Of a DNA stretch of 20,002 nt, positions 1 through 8,471 are shown in pieces. The position numbers and the translations under genes are program-made. Numbering within the stretch: position 1 is the first letter of the stretch; each line of letters starts with the position of its first letter. The stretch spans positions 1 through 20,002 of the forward strand of contig RFPZ01000017.1 of the NCBI GenBank assembly GCA_009925905.1, in the 5' to 3' direction. The DNA comes from Candidatus Aquidulcis frankliniae (lineage in GTDB: Bacteria > Chloroflexota > Limnocylindria > Limnocylindrales > Limnocylindraceae). Under the pieces are notes generated by a model. That model saw only the letters and a program-made list of their open reading frames with translations. It had not been told where the DNA came from and ran no database searches.

Positions 1-2271
1 CCTTATACCATTGGCATCGATGCCTTTGTCAAAGCGGTCTGCGGCAATCTTGTCGCGATTCACTACACGCGCTGTTGAACCATCAAACGACCCGATGTAC
101 CCCTTCTCCTCAAGCTGATCGATGATCCGCGCTGCTCGCGCGTAGCCAATGCGGAGTCGACGCTGTAGAAGCGACGCAGAGGCACGATCATGCTCGGCGA
201 CAACCTTCACCGCCTCATCGAACAAACGATCTGCCGGTTCCTCATCGCGACCGTGGTCGGCTCCACGACCACTGCTGCGTTCGGCGGATGCAACGATCCC
301 TGGTTGATAGTCAGGCAACCCTTGCTCGCGCCAATGCGCAACTACCGCGCTGATCTCACGATCCGAGACGAACACGCCTTGCATGCGGGTTGGCTTTGGC
401 GCATCTGAAGGCTGAAAGAGCATATCGCCACGGCCAATGAGGTCTTCGGCTCCAGGTGCGTCGAGCACGGTGCGCGAATCGATTTGGCTCGCCATCGAGA
501 AGGCAATTCGACTTGGAATGTTTGCCTTGATCAACCCTGTGACAACGTTGACCGAAGGTCGCTGAGTTGCGAGGATGAGATGAATGCCCGTGGCGCGGGC
601 CTTCTGTGCGATTCGCACGATTGACTCTTCGGTCTCCCGACCGTCTTGCATCATCAAGTCAGCCAGCTCGTCGATGATGATCACGATGGAATACATGCGA
701 TCGTGCACATCCTCGCGACTGGAGTTATAGCCCTCAAGATTTCGCGCACCAGCGGCCGCAAACATGCGATATCGATTCTCCATCTCGAGAACCGCCCACT
801 TCAAGGCGGAGGCGGCCTTATCGGACTCAGTGATCACCGGAACGAGTAGGTGCGGCAGTCCGTTGTACCCAGAGAGTTCAACTCGCTTTGGATCGACCAA
901 GATCATACGAAGCTCTTGCGGCGTCCGGGCAAACAGGAATGAGGCGATGATGGCATTTACCATGACGCTCTTCCCCGACCCTGTTGCCCCTGCGATGAGA
1001 AGATGCGGCATGCTGGCAAGATCACGGACCTGCGGTGCCCCGCCAACGTCTTTACCAAGGGCAAATGGAATTCCCTGACTTGGCATCCAAGCGCCAGCCG
1101 TATTGGTTGGTGTGAGCAGTGGCTTGAAACGGATCGCTTCAGCCTCCTGATTTGGGATCTCAATTCCGACAACCGCTTTGCCAGGGATCGGCGCCTCTAT
1201 TCGAATGGATCTGGCGCTTAGTGCCATTGCTAGATCGTCGCCGAGTCCTTCGATGCGGCTGATCCGCACGTTGGGCGCGGGTGTCAGCTCGTACTGCGTG
1301 ACAACCGGACCAGGATTGGCGGTTACCGAGATGATCTCGATGCCGAGATCGCGCAGCTTTTGCACAATGATTGCGGCGTTGGCCTGGTGAATGCTTGCAT
1401 TCGGGCTTACTGCCTTGCCAGGTGCATCAAGAAGGTTTGTGGAGGGACGTTCCCACGCGATGGATCCCTCTCCCTTGGCCCCACCTATCGACGTAAGGCC
1501 ACCCGCTGCGAGTGCACTCCCTGGTTCACGCACCGACGCTCCTGTGCGGACGCCTGTGGTCTCCCGCTCATTAAGTACCTCCGTCGAGGGCAAGTCATGT
1601 TCTGGCGTAATCTGCTCTGGCGCAACGTTGATTACTGGTTGACGCGCCGCTTCGGCGAGCGCTCGTGCCTCTTCGGCCGCACGTGCAGCTTCCCGCTCGT
1701 GCATGATGCGCTCGCGCTCCGATGCCAGCCGTTCAACGCTATCACCGAGCACCTCCGCCCCCACCTTTGCACCTGTAAAGAGGGTCGCGAAGATCTTCCG
1801 CACCGTTGCTTCAGCGAGGATTAGGCCGACGCCGGTTAAAACCCCGAGCCATGCTACGAACGCGCCGATGCCAGTGAGCAGGTTCGCAGCGCCCCCACCT
1901 GCAATGCTCCCGATTCGGCCGCCGTGGCTTGGGAAGACAATCTCGACGAGCGCGAGCAGGCCAACAAGAGCAAGGAGCGACAAGGCAATGCGCAGAGGGA
2001 CGCGTGAGGCGGTGGCGGCGCGACGCTCGATCCATACGGCGAAGCCGATAAGCAGGACTGGAACCAGCCAGCGGCCCGCACCAAACCACGGTGCAAGCAC
2101 GTCACGCAGCACATCCGCTAATGCGCCACGACCCGGAAGCACTAGACCAACAGCAAAAATGACACCAGTAACGGCAATTGCCAAAGAGAGCAGGGTGCGG
2201 AGCGCTGTGCGTGATGCCAGCGGGCTACGTCGCGTTTCGCGACCGGTGCTCTCCCCTCTCCGTTTGGCCAT
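1..2271 (-). CDS. ftsK: DNA translocase FtsK/SpoIIIE, 3' end cut by window edge
   Basis: Membrane-anchored ATP-driven DNA pump that clears and sorts chromosome termini at the division septum. 757 codons are visible and the frame is still open at base 1, so only a short C-terminal tail is missing. In order: a basic start, about four hydrophobic membrane segments (roughly residues 20-165), a short charged linker (about 170-330), then the RecA-like motor with Walker A GATGSGKS at 428-435 and Walker B IIIDE with D534/E535. The C-terminal winged-helix gamma domain (ASLLQRRLRIGYARAARIID), which reads KOPS-type sequences in the family, ends at about residue 735. A further tail of about 20 residues follows. 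The length matches SpoIIIE-type proteins rather than the long-linker E. coli FtsK. The ATG lies three bases after the RNase J stop, with GGAGG at 2280-2284 inside the RNase J end, so the two are probably cotranscribed and coupled. Confidence 0.95.
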   Translation of the reverse strand, partial: MAKRRGESTGRETRRSPLASRTALRTLLSLAIAVTGVIFAVGLVLPGRGALADVLRDVLAPWFGAGRWLVPVLLIGFAVWIERRAATASRVPLRIALSLLALVGLLALVEIVFPSHGGRIGSIAGGGAANLLTGIGAFVAWLGVLTGVGLILAEATVRKIFATLFTGAKVGAEVLGDSVERLASERERIMHEREAARAAEEARALAEAARQPVINVAPEQITPEHDLPSTEVLNERETTGVRTGASVREPGSALAAGGLTSIGGAKGEGSIAWERPSTNLLDAPGKAVSPNASIHQANAAIIVQKLRDLGIEIISVTANPGPVVTQYELTPAPNVRISRIEGLGDDLAMALSARSIRIEAPIPGKAVVGIEIPNQEAEAIRFKPLLTPTNTAGAWMPSQGIPFALGKDVGGAPQVRDLASMPHLLIAGATGSGKSVMVNAIIASFLFARTPQELRMILVDPKRVELSGYNGLPHLLVPVITESDKAASALKWAVLEMENRYRMFAAAGARNLEGYNSSREDVHDRMYSIVIIIDELADLMMQDGRETEESIVRIAQKARATGIHLILATQRPSVNVVTGLIKANIPSRIAFSMASQIDSRTVLDAPGAEDLIGRGDMLFQPSDAPKPTRMQGVFVSDREISAVVAHWREQGLPDYQPGIVASAERSSGRGADHGRDEEPADRLFDEAVKVVAEHDRASASLLQRRLRIGYARAARIIDQLEEKGYIGSFDGSTARVVNRDKIAADRFDKGIDANGIR

Positions 2272-2274
2272 CGC

Positions 2275-4014
2275 TTAAACCTCCACCACCACAGGGACGA
2301 TAAGTGGGCGACGTCGTGTCTCTTTGCCAAGGAACCTCGAGACCGAATCGCTGAGCTGCGCCTTGATCAAGCCAACCTCGGCACCGCGATCGCCCTTCTG
2401 TTGGATTGCCTTGAGAGCGATGGTGATCGCCTCTTCAACAAGTTTGTTGTCTTCATCACCGTTTAGGAAGCCGCGGGTAACCAGTGCTGGCCGACCAACA
2501 GGTTTTCCAGTCCGCGCATCTACGGTAGCAATGACAACAACGATGCCGTCGTCGGCAAGCGTGCGTCGATCACGAAGAACGATTTCACTGATCTCGCCAA
2601 CCGACGAGCCATCCACAAAGACTGAGCCGTGTTCGACCGGCTTACCTCGCCGTGCGCTGCCATCCGCCGCAAACTCAACCGGCGTGCCGTTGTCAATGAT
2701 AAATACTCCCGATGGGGGTACCCCCATTTGTGTGGCAAGTCGACCGTGGGCCACCTGCATGCGCATCTCTCCGTGCATCGGCACGAAGTACTTTGGTTTG
2801 GTGAGTGCGAGCATCATCTTCAGCTCCTCCTGTGAGGCGTGACCTGAGACGTGCACCTGTGCAATCGAGTGATAGATCACGTTCGCACCGGACTTGAAGA
2901 GATTGTCAATGGTGCGGCCAACAGCCTCTTCGTTTCCTGGGATCGGCGATGCAGACACGATGACGGTGTCGCCGTTCTGAATCTCAACGTTGCGGTGCTC
3001 GCCCTTCGCCATCTTGGCGAGTCCGGCCATCGGCTCGCCCTGCGCGCCGGTTGTGGCGATGACGAGCGGCTCTTTTGTGCGACGCGCGATCTCCTCTTTG
3101 GCAAGGAGTGGCGTAGGGAACTTCAAATAGCCAAGGTCCCTAGCGATCTTGACGTTCTGCTCCATGGAGCGACCGACAACCGCCACCTTGCGGTGGAATT
3201 CCCCTGCCGCGTCGAGCACCTGCTGAATACGTGCAATGTTTGAGGCGAAGGTCGCAATGATCACGCGACCTGGAGCGCTGCTGATGATTCCCTTGAACGC
3301 CTGACCAACAACCTGCTCGCTCGGCGTGTAGCCGGGAGCTTCAGCGCGCGTGCTGTCCGAGACGAGTGCGAGCACCCCCTGTGCGCCAAACTTTGCCAGC
3401 ATGGCAAAGTCTGCTGTCTTTCCATCAGCCGGAGTTTGATCAAACTTGAAGTCGCCGGTGTGGATTACTGTTCCAACAGGTGAGTGAATTGCGTAGCCCA
3501 TGGCATCAGGAATTGAGTGGCCGACGCGGAATGGCTCGATTGTAAAAGGTCCCACCTCGAGGCGGCCGCCCGGGTCGAGCGGGCGCAGTGGATTTGCGGT
3601 GACCTTGAACTCCTTCAGCTTGTTTGCGAGGAGCCCACGCGCAAGGGTGCTGGCGTAGACCGGCACACCAGGAAGCTCAGGGAGAATGTGCGGGAGCGCG
3701 CCGACGTGGTCCTCGTGTCCATGGGTGATGAGGACCGCTTTGACGGCACTGCGACGTGCGCGGAGGTAGCTGATGTCGGGAATGATGATGTCGACGCCGA
3801 GGGTGGTCTCGTCGGGAAAGGCGAGGCCACAGTCGACCAGGATGATCGTGTCCTGGTACTCGTAGAGATAGAGGTTCTTTCCGATCTCGCCCATGCCGCC
3901 TAGCGGGATGAGGCGAAGCGCCGGGCCGCTAGCCGCCGCCTTGTGTGGGCGTCGGGTCTCCTGGGGATGCCTGGCTTCCGCTGGTCGGCGTGCCGGTTGC
4001 GGGCGTCGCGTCAT
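2275..4014 (-). CDS. rnj: Ribonuclease J
   Basis: Metallo-beta-lactamase/beta-CASP ribonuclease of 579 residues with 5'-3' exonuclease and endonuclease activity in mRNA decay and rRNA maturation (family knowledge). Visible motifs: the zinc-binding HGHEDH at residues 98-103, HTGDFKFD, VSDSTRAEAPG at the beta-CASP boundary, SGHASQEELK and PMHGE. A basic, proline-rich tail of about 30 residues precedes the catalytic domain; such tails are seen in actinobacterial RNase J and may bind RNA or partners. The C-terminal domain (about 450-579) is complete. The ATG overlaps the glycosylase stop (ATGA) and has a strong ribosome site, AAGGGGAGG with GGAGG at 4019-4023, four bases upstream. It lies downstream of pnp and nrnA and directly before ftsK, as rnj and spoIIIE/ftsK do in Bacillus. 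Annotation is secure; I cannot tell J1 from J2 subtype. Confidence 0.96.
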   Translation of the reverse strand: MTRRPQPARRPAEARHPQETRRPHKAAASGPALRLIPLGGMGEIGKNLYLYEYQDTIILVDCGLAFPDETTLGVDIIIPDISYLRARRSAVKAVLITHGHEDHVGALPHILPELPGVPVYASTLARGLLANKLKEFKVTANPLRPLDPGGRLEVGPFTIEPFRVGHSIPDAMGYAIHSPVGTVIHTGDFKFDQTPADGKTADFAMLAKFGAQGVLALVSDSTRAEAPGYTPSEQVVGQAFKGIISSAPGRVIIATFASNIARIQQVLDAAGEFHRKVAVVGRSMEQNVKIARDLGYLKFPTPLLAKEEIARRTKEPLVIATTGAQGEPMAGLAKMAKGEHRNVEIQNGDTVIVSASPIPGNEEAVGRTIDNLFKSGANVIYHSIAQVHVSGHASQEELKMMLALTKPKYFVPMHGEMRMQVAHGRLATQMGVPPSGVFIIDNGTPVEFAADGSARRGKPVEHGSVFVDGSSVGEISEIVLRDRRTLADDGIVVVIATVDARTGKPVGRPALVTRGFLNGDEDNKLVEEAITIALKAIQQKGDRGAEVGLIKAQLSDSVSRFLGKETRRRPLIVPVVVEV

Positions 4015-4694
4015 TCAGCCTCCCCTTGCCTCTTGGAACGGGGCCGAATTGGCACCGAATCCACCTCGCGTAGGGTAGCCTCCCCTGCCCCTTCGCGAGC
4101 GTGCATATTGAGGTACCCCCGTAGCGCAGCCATGTCGCGCTCGAGAGTTGATCGCAAGCTCCCGTTATGCAGTGCTGCTGCGGGATGGTAGAGGGGGAAG
4201 AGCATTGCGCCTCCGTGCGGGTCATCCTCTGTTCGTGCGTACGGACGTCCGTGCACCTCCGCAATTCTGGCGCTTGGCGCAAAGACAGCCAGAGCGTGCC
4301 TCCCGAGCGTAGCGATCACTCGTGGCTGGAGCGCCTGAAGCTGGCGTGTTAGGAGGGGGGCGCACGCCGCGGTTTCAGATTTCTGCGGATTTCGGTTTCC
4401 AGGTGGTCGGCACTTCACCGTATTCAGGATGAACACCTCCTCACGGCGAAGGCCGATCGAGGCCAGCAAGTTGTCGAGGAGGTGACCAGAGGCACCCACA
4501 AACGGGCGGCCAGCCTGATCCTCACGTGCGCCAGGGGCTTCCCCAACAAACACAATCTGCGCGATGGGACTCCCCTCGCCGGGAACCGTCTGTGTCCTCG
4601 TTGCAGAAAGCCCACACGCCGTGCAGGCAGCGGCGTCGCGCGCTACCGAGGCGAGCTCGAGCACGACCCTGTTAGGCGTCGTGGCGTGCTCCAT
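4011..4694 (-). CDS. Family 4 uracil-DNA glycosylase (iron-sulfur)
   Basis: Removes uracil from DNA to start base excision repair. The 227-residue protein shows the family 4 motif GEAPGAREDQAGRPFVG at about 51-67 and the second motif YHP (LYHPAAAL) near residue 170. Four cysteines, C24, C27, C95 and C111 (CxxC, then KCRPP, then a single Cys), fit the [4Fe-4S] cluster of this family. The ATG at 4694 lies inside the 3' end of asd (23-base overlap) without a clear ribosome site. A GTG at codon 11 (4664), just past the asd stop, is an alternative start that loses no motif. The stop overlaps the RNase J start, so the two are likely translated together. The usual asd-dapA-rnj order of Gram-positives has this repair gene in place of dapA. 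The family assignment is firm; the exact start is not. Confidence 0.93.
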   Translation of the reverse strand: MEHATTPNRVVLELASVARDAAACTACGLSATRTQTVPGEGSPIAQIVFVGEAPGAREDQAGRPFVGASGHLLDNLLASIGLRREEVFILNTVKCRPPGNRNPQKSETAACAPLLTRQLQALQPRVIATLGRHALAVFAPSARIAEVHGRPYARTEDDPHGGAMLFPLYHPAAALHNGSLRSTLERDMAALRGYLNMHAREGAGEATLREVDSVPIRPRSKRQGEAE

Positions 4695-5721
4695 GAACCA
4701 GGTTCATCTTGACGAGGAGTTCGGCGATTTGGACAGCGTTGGTGGCGGCACCCTTCCGCACGTTGTCGCTGACAACCCAGAAGGCGAGTCCATGTTCAAC
4801 GCTGTTATCGGTGCGCACTCGGCCGACAAAAATCTCATCGCTCCCGGCTGCATCCGCCGCCAGTGGATAGGCGTGGTTCACAGGGTCGTCGACAACTGTG
4901 ACCCCCTGCATTCCAGCGAAGGCAGCACGAGCTTGGTCAGGGCTGAGGGCTCGAGAGAGTTCAACATGGACCGCTTCAGAGTGACTTCGCTCAATCGGAA
5001 CTCGTACAGCCGTAGCCGAGATGCGAAGACTCGGTAGGTCAAGAATCTTTCGGCTCTCGTTGACAACCTTCGTCTCCTCCTTGGTTGAGCCATCGGGGAG
5101 GAATACATCAATGGCCGGGATTGGGCTTGATACAACAGCGTGCGGATAAATAGTTGACGTTGCGTTACCACCGCTCACAACCGTGGCGCGCTGCTGCACC
5201 AAATCCGCTACCGATTTCGCGCCCGCGCCTGAGACCGACTGGTAGGTCGCAACAACAACTCGCTCAAGGCCAGCTGCATCCGAGAGTGCCTTTAATAGTG
5301 GAGCAAGTTGCATCGTAGAGCAGTTCGGATTGGCAATGATCCCGTTGTGTGGTTTGAGCGCTCCAGGGTTTACCTGGGATACCACCAACGGAACGTTCGC
5401 ATCCATGCGCCAAGCGCTAGAGTTGTCGACAACTACGCATCCACGCGATGCGGCTTCGGGGGCATACATCAGGCTCGCTGCCCCACCCGCGCTGAAGATT
5501 GCAATATCAACACCGTCAAACGATTCAGGCTGAACCTGTTTTACCGGAATATCAGCGCCACGAAAGTGCACGGTTCGCCCACCGCTCGTTGCCGCCAGTG
5601 GAATAAGCGTGCGCACGGGAAAGTTGCGTTCTTCAAGGATGGCGATCATGGTTTGCCCAACCAGACCGGTAGCGCCAAGCACGGCAACCACGTAGCCCTC
5701 TGGGTGTGACACGTTACTCAT
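4672..5721 (-). CDS. asd: Aspartate-semialdehyde dehydrogenase
   Basis: NADPH-dependent reduction of aspartyl phosphate to aspartate semialdehyde, the shared step for lysine/diaminopimelate, threonine and methionine. The 349-residue product has the N-terminal Rossmann motif GATGLVGQ at 16-23, the catalytic cysteine C134 in NPNCSTMQLAPLLKAL, Q161 in the VVATYQSVSGAG stretch, and the substrate arginine and general-base histidine in RVPIERSHSEAV (R240, H247). All key residues are present and the length is normal. No good Shine-Dalgarno precedes the ATG at 5721. A GTG at codon 11, preceded by GAGGG, would give a start only five residues before GATG, as in many relatives, so the true start may be 5691. 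The gene follows pnp after a 76-base spacer that contains a long hairpin, and overlaps the glycosylase gene. The neighbouring dapA/dapG seen in Bacillus are absent here. Confidence 0.95.
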   Translation of the reverse strand: MSNVSHPEGYVVAVLGATGLVGQTMIAILEERNFPVRTLIPLAATSGGRTVHFRGADIPVKQVQPESFDGVDIAIFSAGGAASLMYAPEAASRGCVVVDNSSAWRMDANVPLVVSQVNPGALKPHNGIIANPNCSTMQLAPLLKALSDAAGLERVVVATYQSVSGAGAKSVADLVQQRATVVSGGNATSTIYPHAVVSSPIPAIDVFLPDGSTKEETKVVNESRKILDLPSLRISATAVRVPIERSHSEAVHVELSRALSPDQARAAFAGMQGVTVVDDPVNHAYPLAADAAGSDEIFVGRVRTDNSVEHGLAFWVVSDNVRKGAATNAVQIAELLVKMNLVHGARHDA

Positions 5722-5737
5722 GCTGGCCAGTGGACGA

Positions 5738-5770
5738 CTGAGGACCTGCGGGTTGACCGCAAGTCCTCAG
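5738..5770 (-). other. Intercistronic RNA hairpin between pnp and asd
   Basis: Two 14-base arms (5757-5770 and 5738-5751) flank a 5-base loop. Read as minus-strand RNA all 14 positions pair, one of them as a U-G wobble (5762 with 5746); read on the plus strand that pair would be an A-C mismatch, which favours a role in the minus-strand transcript. No run of U follows, so this is not a typical intrinsic terminator. It could protect the pnp 3' end, be a processing site, or set the asd level. The structure is seen; the role is inference. Confidence 0.6.
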
Positions 5771-5797
5771 TTGATCTCTTAGCGTTTAGGAGCACGG

Positions 5798-8395
5798 TTA
5801 CTCCTGAGGCGCAGCCTTGTGACGCTGCATGGCGGCGCGGCGCGACAGGTTAACTCGACCCTGGCGGTCAACTTCGGTGACCACAACCATGATCTCGTCG
5901 CCGACGGCAACCTCATCCTCAACGGTGTTTACACGGTAGTCCGCGAGCTCGCCGATACGCACGAGACCTTCCTTGCCGGGAAGGATCTCAACGAAGCAGC
6001 CGAAGCCCATGATACGGGTGACCTTGCCCATGTAAAGCGCGCCGAGCTCAACCTCTTTGGTGATCCCGTTGATCGCATCAAGGACTCCCTTAGTGCGCTC
6101 TGGGTCAGCCGAAGCGATCTGCACGGTGCCATCGTCCTGAACATTGATATTGACCTGGAAGTCATCCTGCAACTTGCGGATGACCGCCCCACCTTTACCA
6201 ATGATGTCGCGGATCTTCTCCGGATTGATCTTGATCGTGGTGATTCGTGGAGCGAAATCTGAGAGCTCTGGTCGAGCTGTGCTGATGACCGCGTCCATCT
6301 TGTCGAGGATCTCAAGACGCGCTGTGAGGGCATCCTTGAGACCGGTGCGAATGATCGCCCCGTTGATCCCCTGCACCTTGATGTCCATCTGCAAGGCGGT
6401 GATTCCGGTGCGGGTTCCTGTCACCTTGAAGTCCATGTCGCCAAAGGCATCCTCTTTGCCAAGGATGTCCGTTAGGACGATGAATTCGCCGTTTGGCTCA
6501 GACATCAGGCCCATCGCAGCACCCGCCACAGACGCTTTGAGCGGCACGCCGGCATCAAGGAGCGAGAGGCTCGATCCACAGGTCGAAGCCATGGACGTCG
6601 ATCCATTGGAGGTTACGCATTCCGAGACAACTCGGATGGCGTATGGGAACTCCTCGATCGACGGGAGCACTGGGATCAGTGCGCGCTCGGCGAGGGCCCC
6701 ATGACCAATCTCGCGTCGCCCTGGACCCCGCATCGGCTTATTCTCGCCAGTGCTGTACGGCGGCATGTTGTAGTGATGGATGTAACGCTTCTCTGTGATG
6801 GGCGAGATCGTGTCGAGGCGCTGCCCCTGTGCCACTGGGCCAAGGGTGGCCACGCTCAACGCCTGCGTCTCACCGCGGGTAAACAAACCTGATCCATGTG
6901 CGCGTGGAAGGAGGCCGACCTCTACAGAGATCTTGCGGATTTCATCAACCTTACGACCGTCGAGACGGATCCCCTCCTTCATCGTGAGGTTACGTGCTGT
7001 CTTCTTATGCATCCAGGCAAAGAGGTTCTTGCCAACGCGCGCCTTTCGACGCGCCGACTCGAAGATCGCCTTTGGCTCGCCCTTACCTGTGCGTGCTGCT
7101 CGGATCGAATCGGCGATCCCCTCCTTGAGCGCCGCGAGGCGACCTGGAAGCTCGCTGGCGAGGATCAGCAAGAGTTCTGCCGTCGCTTCAGCGTCAGCAG
7201 CGGCTCGATGGTTCGGGGTTGTCGCTGCGCCATAGACGCGTGCGAGATCTCCGAGCTTGAACGATTCGCTCTCTGGGTACGCCTCCTTGAAGAGGACGTA
7301 GGTGTCGAGATAGCTGCCCTGCTCGGTCGCAAATGCGCGACCCTTGCCGAGTGCATCGTCGAGGAAGGCAACGTCAAAGCCGAGGTTGTGTCCGACAAGG
7401 ATTGCACCCTTGGCGAATTCAGCAATCTTCTCGGCTGCCGCCTTTGGGGACAGGCCGCCCTTGATGTCTTTGTCGGTGATTCCATGCATCTGTGCGCCGA
7501 CGATGCCGTTACCGGCATCGACAAAGCTGCTCCAGCGATCGGTGATCTTGCCACCCTTGATCTTCACTGCAGCAACTTCGACGAGATCGGAGATCTTTGG
7601 ATCAAGGCCGGTCGTCTCAGTGTCAACGATCACGAAGGTGCCGCCATTGGCGGCCGCCTCGGCGAAGGCGAGCACGCTGTCGGTGCTTGGCTCAATGTAT
7701 GGAACTCGCTTCTCCTTACCAACCTTGGCACGGAGCTCCTCCTGCAGGGCAACGAGCGCCTTGATAGCGTTGTGACCGAACTCAATGGCCTCTGCCATCT
7801 TGTCTTCGGTGATCAGGTTTGCGCCAGCCTCGACCATCATGATCGCGTCGACTGTTCCTGAAACCACCAAGTCGAGATCGCTCTCTTTGAGCTGGTCGAA
7901 TGTTGGGTTGATGACAAAGGCACCGTTCACGATACCGACGCGCACTGCGCCGATTGGCCCGAGGAACGGAATCTCAGAGATCGTCAGTGCCGCAGAAGCG
8001 GCGAGCGTTCCGAGGATGTCTGGATCGTTCTCCTGATCCGCGCTCAGCACGGTGATCACCACCTGTACGTCGTCCTTATACCCTTCCGGGAAGAGTGGTC
8101 GGATCGGTCGGTCGGTGAGACGAGCGGAGAGCGTTGCGTTCTCGGAAGCTCGCCCTTCGCGCTTGATGTAACCGCCTGGAATCTTTCCCGCTGCGTACAT
8201 GCGCTCTTCGAATTCAATCGTGAGCGGGAAGAAGTCGAGGCCTGGACGTGGCTCACTGCGGTTTGCAGTGCCAAGGACCACGGTGTCGCCGTAGCGAACG
8301 GTGACTGCTCCACCGGCGAGGCGGGCCAATCGGCCGGTCTCAATCGTGAGGGTTTGACCGCCGAACTCGGCGGATACGCTGGTGATGTTGCTCAT
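5798..8395 (-). CDS. pnp: Polynucleotide phosphorylase with an inserted DEDDh exonuclease domain
   Basis: Phosphorolytic 3'-5' RNA exonuclease and polymerase, expected as a trimer in the cytoplasm. At 865 residues it is about 165 longer than usual. Order: first RNase PH core (about 1-225), start of the all-helical linker (230-249), a DnaQ/RNase T-like domain (about 250-412), rest of the helical linker (413-470), second RNase PH core (475-700), KH (717-762, GKGG at 733-736) and S1 (about 787-853). The insert keeps the full catalytic set: D258 and E260 in VDTETTGLD, D341 in HNLGFD, H396 and D401 in NHRAAADA. The second PH core keeps residues matching the E. coli active site (D649, D655, K657) and the phosphate loop SNGSTSM. 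The ATG at 8395 has AGGAG at 8402-8406. Base composition of the insert looks like the rest of the gene, so it is not an obvious recent acquisition. Both activities are predicted from motifs only. Confidence 0.97.
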   Translation of the reverse strand: MSNITSVSAEFGGQTLTIETGRLARLAGGAVTVRYGDTVVLGTANRSEPRPGLDFFPLTIEFEERMYAAGKIPGGYIKREGRASENATLSARLTDRPIRPLFPEGYKDDVQVVITVLSADQENDPDILGTLAASAALTISEIPFLGPIGAVRVGIVNGAFVINPTFDQLKESDLDLVVSGTVDAIMMVEAGANLITEDKMAEAIEFGHNAIKALVALQEELRAKVGKEKRVPYIEPSTDSVLAFAEAAANGGTFVIVDTETTGLDPKISDLVEVAAVKIKGGKITDRWSSFVDAGNGIVGAQMHGITDKDIKGGLSPKAAAEKIAEFAKGAILVGHNLGFDVAFLDDALGKGRAFATEQGSYLDTYVLFKEAYPESESFKLGDLARVYGAATTPNHRAAADAEATAELLLILASELPGRLAALKEGIADSIRAARTGKGEPKAIFESARRKARVGKNLFAWMHKKTARNLTMKEGIRLDGRKVDEIRKISVEVGLLPRAHGSGLFTRGETQALSVATLGPVAQGQRLDTISPITEKRYIHHYNMPPYSTGENKPMRGPGRREIGHGALAERALIPVLPSIEEFPYAIRVVSECVTSNGSTSMASTCGSSLSLLDAGVPLKASVAGAAMGLMSEPNGEFIVLTDILGKEDAFGDMDFKVTGTRTGITALQMDIKVQGINGAIIRTGLKDALTARLEILDKMDAVISTARPELSDFAPRITTIKINPEKIRDIIGKGGAVIRKLQDDFQVNINVQDDGTVQIASADPERTKGVLDAINGITKEVELGALYMGKVTRIMGFGCFVEILPGKEGLVRIGELADYRVNTVEDEVAVGDEIMVVVTEVDRQGRVNLSRRAAMQRHKAAPQE

Positions 8396-8410
8396 TCTGT
8401 ACTCCTGTCA

Positions 8411-8465
8411 GGCCGCTACCGGTTCTTCCGCCAGCGTGCCAATGTATTCCCAGCCAGAGGCTGGG
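8411..8465 (-). promoter_or_regulatory. rpsO-pnp intergenic hairpins
   Basis: The 76-base spacer between the rpsO stop and the pnp start can form two stems in the transcript. One is a perfect 7-bp stem with a 3-base loop (8449-8455 with 8459-8465). The other is a 7-bp stem with one bulged A (8411-8417 with 8433-8440) ending five bases before the pnp ribosome site. In E. coli the rpsO-pnp spacer carries the RNase III/PNPase autoregulation hairpin (established); a similar role here is inference. No U-run follows either stem. Confidence 0.4.
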
Positions 8466-8471
8466 GGGTGG

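Noticed and set aside
6896..7861. Plus-strand frame of 321 codons opposite the exonuclease part of pnp
   Set aside because: Antisense to a domain with full catalytic motifs; no independent start signals or family features.
5798..8395. Possibility that pnp is an artefactual fusion of two genes
   Set aside because: The exonuclease is in the middle, with PNPase sequence continuing in frame on both sides and the split helical linker accounted for; composition is even across the joints.
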